Source of the DNA: Microcebus murinus
Lineage: Eukaryota > Chordata > Mammalia > Primates > Cheirogaleidae
Assembly: GCF_040939455.1 (NCBI RefSeq)
Contig: NC_134117.1
Location: forward strand, 47,399,001-47,463,000
Reading direction: 5' to 3'
Length of the DNA stretch: 64,000 bases
Part shown: positions 23,310 to 38,100 of the stretch, one piece after another
Layout of the letters: each line of letters opens with the position of its first letter
Numbering within the stretch: the first letter of the stretch is position 1
Position numbers and translations under genes: made by a program
Notes under the pieces: model-generated
What the model was told of the DNA's origin: nothing
What the model saw: the letters and a program-made list of their open reading frames with translations, nothing else
The model's database searches: none

Positions 23310-23825
23310 CTTTACTGAGCTAATATTTTCTGAGCCCCTACTGGGTGCCAGGAACTATGCATCAGTGGGAAAAGGCAGAAAAGTTTCCCACTCATTAATA
23401 TGGTGGAGAGTCAGACATTAAACAAACAAAAAATAAATATGTAACATCAACCATGATAAAGAAGTGTATAGGGTACTCTGACACCTAGTTTATATTGGGA
23501 GCTTAGCAAGATTCACTGAGGGAGTGGTTTTTAGGTTGAGATTTGAAGGCTGAATAAGAGTTAGGTGAAAAGTGGGAGGGAAGAGCTCAGACGTGGAACA
23601 TGCATATGCTAAAATCTTTTGGTGATAAAAAGCGTGGTGCATTCTCAGAGCTAAGCAAAGGCCAGTTAGGTTGAGCGTGGTGAGTGAAGTGGAAAGTGAC
23701 CTGAAGTGATCCTGGAGGAGTGCTCGGAGGCCTGAAGATACAGGGTCTGGAAAGATTTGGTATTTTATTCTAGTCTTGACGGCCATGGAAGGGTTTTGAT
23801 CTAGTTTGCATTTTATTTTATTTAT

Positions 23826-24152
23826 TTACTTTTGAGACAGAGTCTCACTTGTTGCCCAGGCTAGAGTGCCTTAGTATCAGCCTAGCTCACAGCAACCTCA
23901 AACTCCTGGGTTCAAGCAATCCTCCTGCCTCAGCCTCCCAAGTAGGTGGGACTACAGGCATGGGCCACCATGCCTGGCTAATTTTTTCTCTCTATATTTT
24001 TTACCTGTTCAAGTAATTTCTTTCTATTTTTAGTAGAGACAGGGGTCTTCCTCTTGCTCAGGCTGGTTTTGAACTCCTGACCTCGAGCAATCCGCCCGCC
24101 TCGGCCTCCCAGAGTGCTAGGATTACAGGCTGTGAGCCACTGCCCAGGCCCT
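23826..24152 (-). mobile_element. Alu, lemur type, left of inverted pair
   Basis: Tail at left, left arm ending near 24152. TSD CTAGTTTGCATTT occurs at about 23801-23813 and 24152-24164. The linker is altered (CCTGTTCAAGTAATTTC replaces GTTGGCCAATTAATTTC). Confidence 0.94.
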
Positions 24153-24178
24153 AGTTTGCATTTGAAAACATTACTCTG

Positions 24179-24522
<344 letters not shown>

Positions 24523-24660
24523 AGAAAACATTACTCTGGATTCTGGGTGGAGGACTGCTTATAAGGGAGGAAACTGATAATTGGGGCAGTCCAGGCAAGA
24601 GGTGACTGGCCTGTAAGAGGCCAACCTGGAAGAGAGCAACGTGGATGAAGGGAAGAGGAA

Positions 24661-27479
24661 AGGCTCAGGATACAGTCTGGAGGGAGATGTAGCAGGACTT
24701 GGGGATGCCGTGTTTGGCGGAAGAACGGTTGAGAGGGAGGGGATGGCGTCAACAAATCCTTTCTAACTGGTTTATTCGCTTCCTCCACTCACTTAAATGG
24801 GAGAGTAAAACCGTCACCTGCGTCTTTCTTTTGTGCTTCTCCATGAGCAAACACATTCTCTACAGCCACCTAAGTAAGCCTGGTCCGTCCCACCTGAAGC
24901 ATTCCATCCTACATTCTCTCTCGGACTAGTGAGATCTGCCTTTCCAATGGCTTGTTAGCTGTGTGAGGAAAATGACTACACTGCTTTCAGCTTCTGTCCT
25001 ACATAGCACCTCACGCAGCGCTCTGCTCAAAGCAGATGCTGAAAATCATTTTTGAAATACATTCCTTTTTAGGACTTGGTAAGAAATGTATTTTTTTCTT
25101 CAGTGGGACCAGAAAGATTTTATTTTCCTTTAGTCTTTCGGTTTTTAGCCCATTGGTAAACTACAGTGCATTTGTCATATTAGTTATGCATTCAAATGAA
25201 TTTTTCTTTTGCTCTTTGATTTTTGTCTCTCCCAGAATCGAGTTGCAGGACCAGCAAAGAGCCCAGTGCGCTTCATGCAGGTCTGGTATTCATATCTGTG
25301 AGGAGAGGAGCTACTGACGGGCATGTTGAAGCATTTTGCACATGTGTTTTTCTCTTTTGCCTCTGTGGTGAGGCATTTTCCTAGCGGGGCTTTGGAATTT
25401 TCCCATTCCAGTTTTGAAATTTCCACATGGGGTTTTCAGCCACTTGGTGAACCGCTCTCAGACTCCCTGCTCACTACCCGAGTCAGCTTCGGCTGCGAGA
25501 TCTTTGCTGTTTTTTTCTGGTTTTCTGAGCCTGGCTTTACCGCCCTACTCGCTGGCTTCTTTGCCCTTTACTCTTTCCCAAGGTTTTGTGGTTGTAACAT
25601 ATGAACTTTTCCACAGTTCTCTGTCCTCAGGGAAGCGCTCCATCTTGTCTTCTCCATGGCTTTTGGTTTTGCCTCTGTTGCTACCCAGCTGTGACAGTGG
25701 CAGCTTGAATCACAGGGCCCCAGACCAGGGGCTGTTTTCCTTTAGTGTTGTCTGTTTCTCATCTTCCCTCTGCCCTGACATTATTTCAGACATAGTTTTT
25801 AATTCGGCACGATTTTCCTCATTATTGTGTTTCTTGGATGCCGATTCCAGTCTGTCTCTTTAAAATAAAGTCAATTTTGTCAATTTCTTTCTTTCTTTTC
25901 CTTTTTTTTTTCTCCATTTGGCAATGTTGAGATCGACACTGCTCTTGACAGCTGTTATTCAATATGTCATTACTCAGCCTTGGAAGTAATTTTAGAATGT
26001 TGTGAGCCCGACTGTGGAACACCATGTCCCTCCCGAGGGTGGGACATCTGAAGGTGAGGATGACCTGAAGAACAGTCTGTGACATCTGCACAATGCCTTG
26101 CAGTTTGCAAGGGACCTTTAAGTATGTGGCAAGGTGTTACAATTCCTATTTTAAAGTCAAGGAACTTGAAGATCATAGGATTCTGTCTTTCCAATACCAT
26201 TTCCATTTCAGGCTGTGGTGAACAGGGTAGGTTGCAGGCACAGTTGGATCCAGGAACTCAAACAATGTTACCAGGACCTAATCTTTCTTCTCTCTTGGCT
26301 CTGCCTTCCTCTGAATTCACTTTCCCTTTATCCACGCTCTTTCCTTGGGGGCAGTAGGCTTCTAACAGCTCTAGGTTAATATCCTCCAATCGTGAGGAAA
26401 AGGAGAACATGCCCCTTTAGCAGAAGTACAGAGTTTGATTCTCACTGCCTCTCACTGGGTTTTGTTTATCTCTGAGCCAGACACTGTGATCAGAGGCTTG
26501 GGAAGCTCTGATTGGGCAGGCCTGAGTCACATGACCTCTCCTACAGTCAGAGGTACAATCAATCAGGCTTCAATTCCGGGAGAAAATTGAGAATAAAAGC
26601 AAAGCATGTTGGACAGACAAAGTCATGAGCTGTCCTCTGTGCTGGATTTGTTCCCTTTGATCCTCAGATCTACTCACCATCTTTCTCTGGGCCTGGGGAG
26701 TCTAACTTTATAAATCGCATTGACTTAAGCTCCTTTTCCCTTAAGCTTCCAATTGCCAGTGGAGAAGACCTCTGGCAGACTGGAGTCAAAGAGAAGAGTG
26801 AGGGACGGGTATTCATTTCATCAGCCCCTTTCCCAAAAGGGCCCCACATGTAACTGAAGTTCACAGCTCTTGCCAGGCAGCCCTTTTTATGTAGTTAACC
26901 CTGTCTCCAGGGGCTGCTAACAGCTTTCCCTGCTCCCTCAAGCCTAGAGTGGTTACACCCCTGGAGTATGGCACAATCCTTTTAGTTTCTTTACACTCTG
27001 CTCACACTTTTGCAAATGGTCCCTTTATTAAACTCAAGCTACCAAATATGAATGCATCATCTCATTCCTGCCAGGACCTGACTAATACACCTTCTCTAGG
27101 CAGGAAAGTAAAAAATCACATTCATGTCACTTGAAAAATGATTTGGAGCATGTGGGGGTGTTAGGTCAAGAGCTGAGAAGATTTAGGGGAGATATGATAA
27201 CTGTATTCAAAATGATGGGAAGGATGGTCACAGGAAAGAATGAGCAGCGTGGTTTTATGTGGCTTCACTCAAATCAGAGCTATTTGCTTTCTAACAAATG
27301 GTGTTATCTAAAAATGAATCGAGCTACATGAAAGGTAATGAATTCAGCATCACTGAAGGTATTCAGTTGGACATCTTTAGTGACATCCATTTGTTAGGGG
27401 TTTTTGTGAAGGGGATCCTTTCATCAGATAGAAGGGGAACTAAACTACCTTGAGGGTCCCTTCCTAGAGTTCAATTCAT
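24661..27479. other. 2.8 kb repeat-poor single-copy DNA
   Basis: I see no supported exon. Several open frames (25036-25863 plus; 27478-27867 begins at the end) lack domains. 26080-26200 may be a worn MIR, and 27356-27475 ends in AGGGTCCCTTCCTAGAGTTC, like the 3' end of a MIR3-type element. A T/C-rich tract lies at 25884-25917. Confidence 0.45.
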
Positions 27480-28732
27480 GCAGCAATGGTTTTCATTTCC
27501 TCTGTCTTTTGGGGGCCCATTGATTTCTCACTGCCTGGCAGACGTTTGGGTGTTAGAACCAGAGGCTGTGGGTGCATGTGCTGAGGCCTGGAGTTTTTGT
27601 GCTGTTTGCACTGATTTCCTGGGTCATTCTGGTTCCTGTGTTCCCTCACTTCTGATCCGAGGGTCACAGATCAGAAGTGGTCTGATATCTTATCAGTTAC
27701 ATATTAGAGGCATTAAAAGATCTCATGGGCATCTTTGCCAACACAGACTGGCAAATGTCCCCAGGTGGAAGCCAGGGGGAGGTAATCTAACAGTGCTTAA
27801 TACTAAAGATACTGTGTTGGCACAAAGAAATAGGGCTACTAGTCCTAGAGAAGTAAAGTTACATTAGCAACAAGGATTCATCGTACTTTAACCACGACAA
27901 CTAATAAAAAATCTGTGGAATGACATTGCTGTTCTCTTTAATATATATGTTTCTGCATTTAAAAAACTGAGTTTAAAAGAAGCTAGATTTTTGTAGGTTT
28001 TAAGAACTTCCTTCCCTAATTCTAATTTATACACAAGGAATCAAATTCCTTAGAGACAAATTCTCCTACCCTGCAGGTTTTTCTGGATCTACTGTATCTG
28101 GTTACAAGTGACAGACACTGATCTGGCCAACTTGCTTTAGAAAGAAATTTATAGGACTCAAGAAAAAGCTGAAGAACCAGGTTTGGAAAGGACAATTTGC
28201 AGAGCAGTAGGAGCTGAGTGTCTTGGAAGGGCATGGCTGGAGGTGTAAATCAGCTCTTTCCAAATTTCTGTCCATGAATCACTATACCCGAGATGTGAAA
28301 TTGTGGGGAAAGGAGTCCTAATGGGCTGCTTGGGTCTCAAGTCCATCTTTGGCTGGGGGAGGACAGGGTCTCTTCACTGAGAGTCCTTCCAAAGCCGCAC
28401 ACAGTGGGAAAGCCAACATTCCTGGATGCTGGAAAAATGGAAACCACTGTCCACACATCAACTCTTAACAGCAGCCAAGGAATTACCACATGAAAATGGA
28501 GATTGAAATAGGTCCTATGGTATTTCTGAGATGGGATAGCCTACCCCAGAAAAGCAGATTGTGGCTAATGTGGAAAAAGTACTGACACATAGACACATAC
28601 TGAAGAAATATTGGTAGAGAGGAACAACAACATTGCAAAGGATTAAGATTCCACTGTTCCTCTTGCATAGTGGTTTTAGGATTGTCTATGGAGTATGGAG
28701 ATATTTGTCAGCCCAGTGTGGGTCCAGGGCAG
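27480..28732. other. Single-copy DNA
   Basis: No gene or repeat is recognised. The 129-codon frame at 27478-27867 has no domain I know. Confidence 0.45.
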
Positions 28733-28960
28733 GGAGGAGTTGACAAACTTTTTTTGTAAAGGGCCACCTAGTAAGTATTTTAGGTTTTGCAGACTGTCCA
28801 GTCTCTGTTGCAACCACTCAACTCTGCCACAGTAGGGTGAAGACAGTCACAGACAATATGTAAACAAGGGGGTGTGGCTGTGGGCCAGGAAAACTTCGCT
28901 TACAGAAACAGGCAGCGGTGGGATCTGGCCCGAAGGCTGTGCTTTGCTGAGCTCAGGTAG
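28733..28960. mobile_element. Nonautonomous hAT-type DNA transposon, copy 2
   Basis: TGACAAACTTTTTTTGTAAA, GGGCCACCTAGTAAGTATTT, GCAACCACTCAACTCTGCCA and AAACAGGCAGCGGTGGGATC follow the same order as 17328-17520 and extend further to the right end. This copy shows more of the family than copy 1. Confidence 0.75.
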
Positions 28961-29111
28961 GAAGAACTTCATTACGATGGTAGCTTGCTGGAGCCCAGCC
29001 AAGGCCAGAGATAATAGGGTCAACGTGAGTAGCTGAGTCCTTGAGCATGTTTCTGAGGAAGCCTGGAAGACATGTCTAGCACAGAAAAGGGCACAGGAAA
29101 CTTGACCTACC

Positions 29112-29305
29112 TACGATGGCCTGAGTTCACATCCTGGCTCAACTACTCTGTGATTGAGGGCAAGATGCTAGAGCTCCCTGAGCCTCAGTTTCCTCATCTT
29201 TAAAATGGGGACTATAATCAGAATGCCCCTTACGTTTGTGGCTTATTTAAATAATGTAATGTATGAAAAATAGCTTGACACGTAGTACTTAGTGCACACA
29301 CTCTG
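29112..29305 (+). mobile_element. MIR SINE
   Basis: GAGTTCACATCCTGGCTCAA, AGCCTCAGTTTCCTCATCTT and TAAAATGGGGACTATAATCA, then AGCTTGACACGTAGTACTTA, are in MIR order and well preserved. Confidence 0.88.
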
Positions 29306-30055
29306 TTTCTTTTCTCTCCTCCCTCCCTAGAGTCACGTGGAAATCATCCATTGCTTAATTAAGTCTTCATGGAAAGGTCACTGACATTTCACTCAACTCA
29401 GGGAATGTTTGAATAAAGCTGATGCCATGTTTTTGAAGAGTCTCAGGAGTACAGAGTGGTGAGAATAGGGGTGAAGGGATGGGGTTAGGAGGATGAGGAG
29501 AAGACCTGTCTCCCTGTCTCCTTCACATTCCTCTCCCTGGGCAGACTCCTTTGAGTTATGGGCAGTTCTGAGGCACATTAACAAGCAGGAGTTCCTACGG
29601 AGAGGGCTTTAAATTAGGCCCCTGGGGTAGCAGTTTAGGATGTGGGGACATTCAGCCCAGAAACATGATAGTATCTTCAGAAGTCTGAAGAGCTAAGCAC
29701 ATGGACAGGTGGCAGGATGGCCTCACAGGTCAGAGGTAGAACCAGTGGGTATGGAAGCCACGGACCATCCCAAAATGATGGGGCTAGCCTGGGGAAGGAG
29801 TGAGTTTCCTGTTGCTAGGGATATTTAAGCAGAGGGTTTCTGGGATGTTGGTGAGGGAATAAAGTTTGGACAGGGCTCTAGTCAGGCCCTTCCTGAGTCA
29901 TGAATCTCTTTTGAGCTTGTGGAAATTTAGAAAAGACAGGGCACCAGGTGTTCCCAAAGATCAGTTGCCCAAAAACATTAGCAGTGGTTGACCTGACTGG
30001 GAACAGGTTCTTCTCCATGACTGGAGAGTGATTAATGTGTCCCTTTTGGAGAAGG
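29306..30055. other. Single-copy DNA
   Basis: No gene or repeat is recognised. Confidence 0.5.
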
Positions 30056-30300
30056 ATAATGATAACATTTACTGAGCTCTTAGAATGTGCCAGGAATGCA
30101 TATATGTACTTTAAATGCTTTCATTTTTTTTTTTCTCATAAAGCTTTAAGAGGTAGGTACTCCCTGTGATGTTCATTTTATAGATGAATAAACTGAGGTC
30201 TAGGGAGGTTAAATACAGGGCCCAAGACTACACATATAAGAAGGGACACCAAGGTCTGAACACAAATATTCAAATTCCAGAGCCTACACTCTGAATCCCA
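30056..30300 (-). mobile_element. MIR SINE
   Basis: ATAACATTTACTGAGCTCTT, AATGTGCCAGGAATGC, then TTTATAGATGAATAAACTGA and GGGAGGTTAAATACAGGGCC, in minus-strand MIR order. A short T-run interrupts it at about 30126-30135. Confidence 0.85.
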
Positions 30301-31244
30301 ATTTTATTTGAAATTAAATAATTAGGGGAGAGAGGCCTTTGCAGCATAAAATTGTGCTATATTAGGTACTGTTAATGGTCCACATTTAATAAGATAATTA
30401 TATTTCAGGAACTAAAAGTTGCAGATTGAATTAAGACCAATGGCACCTTTTAGTAAAATGGAATAGCAATGTATTAGGTTCTGGCACTCAGCTTGTGGCA
30501 ATCCTCTCAGAACAGGAAGCTTTTGGTTCTGTCCTGGCTGTGATTGCTGCTTATCTGCAATTATAACAGTGAATTGAGGTATCTATAGAGCATCTGCCTC
30601 AGTCCCTGGCTTTTGAGGAAACCTCACAAAGAGGTGACTCATTCGGCAACTGGAGGAGAGAAAGAAGGGAATGTACCTGCAAGTTCAAAAGAAGTCCCAA
30701 GACATATGCTGTCGGGTAAAAAAGATGTTATTTTGACAGCTGGCCTTAGGAGAGAATAGTCTTTGTTTAGGAAAATGGCTTGATTGGTCATCTAGTGTGG
30801 AAGGCAAGAGCTAGAAGGAATGATCTGGAAGACAGGCCTCTGGGTTAGGAGATGAGGCCCTTTGGTGTGATTCTCAAAGGATATAGTGGCATTTCAGTTG
30901 CACACATGTGTAGTCTCTTAAGTTGCCCATTCCCTGACCTGGGACCCCAGGCAGAGAGTGCCCCTTACTTTACTGACTTTTTAGACACACTAGGCTGCAT
31001 ATTTGGGGCTTTGCCATTTATGGTTGCTCTAGAGATGTTAATTTTAACCTGATTTTCCTTGGCTGTGAATGCTGCAAAGCTGGGGAGGGGTGGTGGCAGA
31101 CACTGATTTGACAGGTCTGGAAACATTTTAGTTATGTGATTCAAGAGGGGAAAAAAAAATACCATGCAACCACAGAGAACACAGTTGGAGCTTGTATCAT
31201 GGGAAGCACAGTCCCCAGCCAGCCCAGGCTGCTGCTAGCCCAGC
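30301..31244. other. Single-copy DNA
   Basis: No gene or repeat is recognised. Some frames are open on both strands at 30852-31374 without domains. Confidence 0.45.
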
Positions 31245-31375
31245 TATGCCATGTGACACTGGGGAAGGCGTTTGATCTCTCCAAGTTCCGGTTTCCCCAT
31301 CTGCAAATCAGGGTCGCTGGGTGGAATGATCTCTCAGGTGGACCCTTCATGCTGTAAATTCTGTGATTCTTCAAT
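31245..31375 (+). mobile_element. MIR3-type SINE fragment
   Basis: TGTGACACTGGGGAAGGCGT, then CGGTTTCCCCATCTGCAAAT, and a 3' end TGTAAATTCTGTGATTCTT resemble MIR3. It is diverged. Confidence 0.55.
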
Positions 31376-31670
31376 AATTCTTTCTTGGTATTGAGAACTT
31401 TACTTTTTTATTCTCTTCTATTTTTACAGGAGACAGCTCATCCAAGGAGAAGAGTGGTGACATGATCCTGGAAAAAAATCAATGTGTTTTCTGAATTTTG
31501 TTTTTTTTTCATATAAATTCTATATTTCTGTGTGTTTCTTGCTCCCTCTTCTGTCCAAACTTTGGTTTTACTCTGGATGTCTTCACATTTTGAAGGCCAC
31601 TGTACAAACTCAAGGCTTTGCTGTTTGCAACCTGTGCTATTATTGTCATTGTTGATATTTCTAGTCTCAT

Positions 31671-32365
31671 TTTTTTATTGAGGTGAAATTCACATAACAT
31701 AAAATTAGCCAGTTTAAAGTGTACAATTCAGTGGCATTTAGTGCATTCACAATGTTTGCAAATTGCACTTCTATCTAGTTCCAAAACAGTTTTAATATCC
31801 CAAAGTAAAACCCTACACCCACTAACCAGCTACTCCTCTCCCCCCTCCTCTTCCCCCTTGGAAACCACCACTTTGATTTCTATACCTGTGGATTTAACTT
31901 TTCTGTATATTTTCTGTATATTTCATGTAAATAAAACAGCACAGAATGTGACCTTTTGTCACTGGCTTCTCCAACTAGCATAATGTTTTTGAGGTTCATC
32001 ATGTTGTAGCATGAGTCAGAACTTAATTCCTTTTTACGGCTGAATAATATTCCATTCGATAGCATGTATATCACATTTTGTCTATTCATTCATTTGTTTA
32101 TGGATATTTGGTTTGTTTCCACCTTTTAGCTATTGTGAATAGTGCTGCTATGAACATTTATATGCAAGTTGTTTGAGTAAATCTTTTCAATTCTTTTGGG
32201 TAGATACCCAGGAGCGGAATTGCTTGGTTGTATGGTAATTCTATGTTTAACTTCTGGAGAAACTGTCAAACTGTTTTCCATAGTGGCTGTACCATTTTAC
32301 ATTTCTATCAGCAATGTATAAAAATTCTAATTTTGCCACTTTTGCCAACACTTCTTCTTTTTCTT

Positions 32366-32447
<82 letters not shown>

Positions 32448-32515
32448 TCCTTCCTTACATCCATCCTAGTGCATATGAAGTGGTATCTCATTGTAGTTTT
32501 GCTTCTTACTTTTAG
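31671..32515 (-). mobile_element. L1M 3' end with microsatellite
   Basis: TTTATTGAGGTGAAATTCAC, TAAAGTGTACAATTCAGTGG, AATATTCCATTCGATAGCAT, TAGATACCCAGGAGCGGAAT and CATATGAAGTGGTATCTCAT mark the 3' UTR and distal ORF2 of an L1M element on the minus strand. A TTTC repeat is inserted near the end. Confidence 0.9.
32352..32457 (+). repeat. TTTC microsatellite
   Basis: A pyrimidine tract beginning with TTCTTTTTCTTTCTCTC passes into a nearly pure run of about 17-20 TTTC units and ends in CCTTCCTT. It lies inside the L1M. It is likely length-polymorphic. Confidence 0.95.
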
Positions 32516-33613
<1,098 letters not shown>

Positions 33614-34944
33614 TAGACAGTTCAGTTTTCAAAAATTTAGAGGAGATGTTTCCCAGTTTCTGTGATTAATGTGATTTACCCACTTTCTACTACAAAAATT
33701 AAGCATCAAGGAGTTAAGAAAAATTATTTAAAACTTGGAAATGTTACAAAAAGATAGTTAATACGTCCTTTTAATGTCATATGGGGCATGTTTTAGAAGC
33801 CCTGATCAAAGAGTATTTAATTATCCAGGCAGGAGAGTGAACTTTGTTTAACCCACTCATTACTGTTAATTAAAATTTCCAGGCTTAAAGAAGTAACATG
33901 TTAACATGTAGATTTTCCAAATCATTTTTGTTTAGTAGAAAAGATAAATTCAAAGGCTATGGTTTATCTCTCAGTACATCATTAGCTAGTTTTGTGTTTA
34001 ACGTAGTAACCTCTTTCTAACATTGATCCAAATACTTAACGAAAACCTAAATCCTCAATATGCTTTTTTGAATAAGCCCTGTCATCTTGTAGGCTCCCTC
34101 ATTAATTAATGAACTGAATAACATCTTTGACATGTGTTGATTTTATATTTGTATGGGAGTCATGTTTTTAACTTTTTCAGAATTTTACCTTGGCAGAGGT
34201 TTCAGATGATTCTACTAGAACCCCAGGGAAGGATGGAATCAAAGCTAAGCAGTGCAGGGATTGTGCCCTATGAGGACTGATGTCATCTGTTTTGCTGGGC
34301 AAGATAGTTAGGGATCCATTTGCTGGATTTAGCTGAGCACTGCAGATTCCCCGGGACAATGGGCTCCTAACTTCAGGTCTGTGGTTTCAGGGTATTTCGA
34401 AGCCTTGCCTTCACGTTCAGTGTTAACTCTGTCTAACATCCAGCCTGCTTCCGGCTTCTCTGCGCTTTCCCAGCTCCTCGGCACCTGCTGTTCACAACCC
34501 GAAGAGCCAGCTGGTGAGTCCTTTCTCTCCTGACTTCTTTTCCTCTTCCTTTCTTGAGTGTGAGAGTTCTGTACTTTCAGGTTCTAGGAGCTGGATTTTT
34601 TGGCCACTCCTTACTCCTGTTGAAACTTTTCTCCTGCTGGCTGTCAGTGAGGCACACCTCTGATGAGGCTGGAGAAGAAACTCTGAGGCAGAATTTTTCA
34701 CAAAAGCAACTTGTGGGTTCTCAAGTTGACTTGGCCTCAGACTGAGTCAAGTCTTTGAGGGCGAGGGAGCCTCTGGGCCCAATTTGTATCATAACTTTAT
34801 TTGAAAATCTACTTCCTGTCATCAGTTCCTCAGGCTGTTTAATCTCTTGGTCACTCATCATCAGCAACTTGGGCTATTCTTCTCTCTCCTATGTGAATCT
34901 CTTTCCCATAATTCAAACCAGAATTTTCTAGAAGGTGTGCTCAT
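33614..34944. other. Single-copy DNA
   Basis: No gene is recognised. Complementary short frames cover 34492-34745 without domains. Confidence 0.45.
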
Positions 34945-35192
34945 TTTTAAAATTTATTTTATTTTTATTTTTTAATTTTTATTATTCCTTTTTATTTCAA
35001 CATATTATGGGGGTACAAATATTTAGGTGACATATATTGCCTTTGCCCCACCTGAGTCAGCTTCAAGTATGTCCATCCCCCAGGCGGTGCGCACTGTAGA
35101 CATTAGGTGTGTATATAGCCATCCCCCTCTGTCCCCTCCCATCTGCCTGACACCCGATGAATGTTACTACTATATGTGCACATAAGTATTGA

Positions 35193-38100
35193 TCAGTTAA
35201 TACCAGTTTGATGGTAGTACATGTGGTGCTTGTTTTTCCATTCTTGAGATACTTTATTTAGTAGAATGGGTTCCAGCTCTATCCAGGATAATACAAGAGC
35301 TGCTAGGTCACCATTGTTTTTTGTGGCTGAGTAGAACTCCATGGTATACATAATACCACATTTTATTAATCCACTCGTGTATTCCTGGGGACTTGGGCTG
35401 TTTCCACATCTTTGCAATTGTGAATTGTGTCGCTATAAATATTCTAGTGCCAATGTCTTTTTTATAGGATGTCTTTTTCTCTTTGGGTAGATGTCCAGTA
35501 ATGGGATTGCTGGATCAAATGGTAGTTCTACTTGTAGCTCTTTGAGATATCTCCATATTACTTTCCACAGAGATTGTACTAGTTTGCAGTCCCACCAGCA
35601 GTATATGAATGGTCCTATCTCTCTGTATCCACGTGAACATTTATTATTTTGGGACTTTTTGATAAAGGCCATTCTCATTGGAGTTAAGTGATATCTCATT
35701 GTGGTTTTGATTTGTATTTCCCTGATGTTTAGAGATGTTGAGCATTTTGTCATATGTGTGTTGGCCATTAGTCTGTCTTCTTTTGAAAAGTTTCTGTTCT
35801 TGTCCTTTGCCCACTTTTTAATGGGGTTGTTTGATTTTTTTTCTTGTTGATTTTCCTGGGTTCTACGTAGATTCTAGTTATCAGCCTTTTATCAGACGTG
35901 TAACATGGGAATATTTTCTCCCATTTTGTAGGTTGTCTGTTTGCTTTCATGAGAGGTTCTTTGGCTGTGCAGAAGTTTTCTAATTGGATCAGGTCCCATT
36001 TATTTATTTTTATTGTCGTTGTGATTGCCTTTGTGGTCTTCATAAATTCTTTGCCTAGGCCAATGTCTGTAAGAGTTTTTTCAACATTTTCTTCTATAAT
36101 TCTTATAGTTTCATGCCTTAAGTTTAAATCTGTTATCCACCATGAGTTGATTTTTGTGAGAGGTGAAAGGTGTGGATCCAGTCTTCTCCATGTGGCTATC
36201 CAATTTTCCCAGCACCATTTATTGAATAAGGATTCTTTTTCCCAGTATATGTTTTTGTCTACTTTGTCAAAAATTACATGGCTATATGAGGATGATTTTC
36301 TATGTGGGTTCTCAGTTCTGTTCCATTGGTCTATGTCTTTGTTCCTTTGCCAATACAATACTGTTTTAATTACTATAGCCTTGTGGTATAGCTTGAAGTC
36401 TGGTAAATTGATGCTTCCCAATTTTTTCCTTTTGCTTCAGATTGCTTTTGCTATACAGGTCTTCTCTGGTTCCATATGAAGCATAGAATTATTTTTTCTA
36501 GATCTGTGAAAAATGATGTTGGTATTTTAGTAGGGATTCAATTGACTCTGTAGATCACTTTGGGTAGTATAGACATTTTCTCAATGTCCTCTGCTATTTC
36601 CTTCCTCAGTGTTTCATTGTTCTCCCTGTAGAGGTCTTTTATCTCCTTAGTTAAATATATTCCTAGGTATTTTATTTTCTTTGTTGCTATTGTAAAGGAT
36701 ATTGAGTCTTTTATTTGGTTCTGAGTTTGACTGTTGTTAGTGTATTGGAATGCTACTGATTTCTGTACATTGATTTTGTAACTTGAGACTTTTCTGAATT
36801 TATCAATTCCAGTAGTCTCATGACCCTAGAATCTTTGGGGATTTCTAGATACAAGATCATATCATCAGCAGAGAGCAATAGTTTGACCTCTTCTGCCCCC
36901 ATTTGGATGCCCTTGATTTCCTTCTGTTGTCTGATTGCTCTGGCTAGAACTTCCAGCACTATGTTGAATAAAAGTATTGATGGAGGGCAACCTTGTCTGT
37001 TTCCAGTTCTAAGTGGGAATGCTTTCAATTTTCTTCCATTCAGTATGATGTTGGCTTTGTGTTTGTCATATATGGCTTTTATCACTTTTAGGTAAGTCTC
37101 GTCTATTCCTATTTTGTTAAGTGTTCTTATAAAAAGGTCCTGAATGTCAAATTCATTTTCTGAGTATATTGAGAGGATCATATGGTCTTTGTTTTTGCTT
37201 CTATTTATGTGGTGAATTACATTTATATATTTGCGTATGTTGAACCATCCCTGCATCTTTGGGATGAAGCCTACTTGGTCATGATGGATTATTTTTTTGA
37301 TAAGCCCCTCAATTAAGTTTGCTAGGATTTTGTTGAGAATTTCTGTATCTATATTCATAAGGAATATTGGTCTGTAGTTTTCTTTTTGTGTGTGTGTCCT
37401 TTCCTGGTTTTGGTATCAGAGTGATGTTGGCTTCATAAAACATGTTGGGAAGGATCCATTCCTTATCAATGTCATGGAATATTTTCTGCAGGATAGGCAC
37501 CAGTTCTTCTTTGTAGGTCTGGTATAATTTGAGTGTGAAAGCATCTCATCTGGGTCTTTTCTTTTTAGGAAGATTTTGTATTGTTGCTTGAATTTTGGTA
37601 CTTGATATTGGTCTGTTCAGAAATTGAATTTCTTCCTGATTGAGCTTAGGGAGGCTGTATGTTTCTAAGAATTTGTCCATTTCCTCCACATTTTCAAGTT
37701 TATGTGCCTAGAGGTTTTTATAGTATTCATAGATGATATTTTGTCTTTCTATGGTACTGGTTATAATTTTTCCTTTTTCATTCTTAATTGAGCTTAGTAG
37801 AGTCTTTTCTGCTTCTTGTTAATCTAACAAGAGGCATGTGAATTTTGTTTATTTTTCAATGAACCAACTTTTTGTTTTATTAATCTTCTGTATAGTTTTT
37901 TGTTGTTGTTGTTATTGCTTTCATGTAGTTCTATTCTGATCTTTGTTATTTTTTTTCTTCTGCTGGGTTTGGGGTTGGTTTGCTCATCCTTTTCCAGTTC
38001 TTTGAGATGATTCATTCAATTGTTTATTTGTGATCTTTCTGTCTTTTGGATGTAGGCATTTACAGATATAAATTTTCCTCTCAGGACTGCTTTAGCTGGG

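Noticed and set aside
25036..25863. Chain of overlapping plus-strand frames in repeat-poor DNA
   Set aside because: Frames change without splice-like junctions, no domain was recognised, and I see no poly-A tail or TSD to support a processed pseudogene.
32352..32457. Possible CRISPR-like or protein-coding repeat
   Set aside because: It is a plain TTTC microsatellite without spacers; the 95-codon frame across it is a poly-Ser/Phe/Leu artefact.
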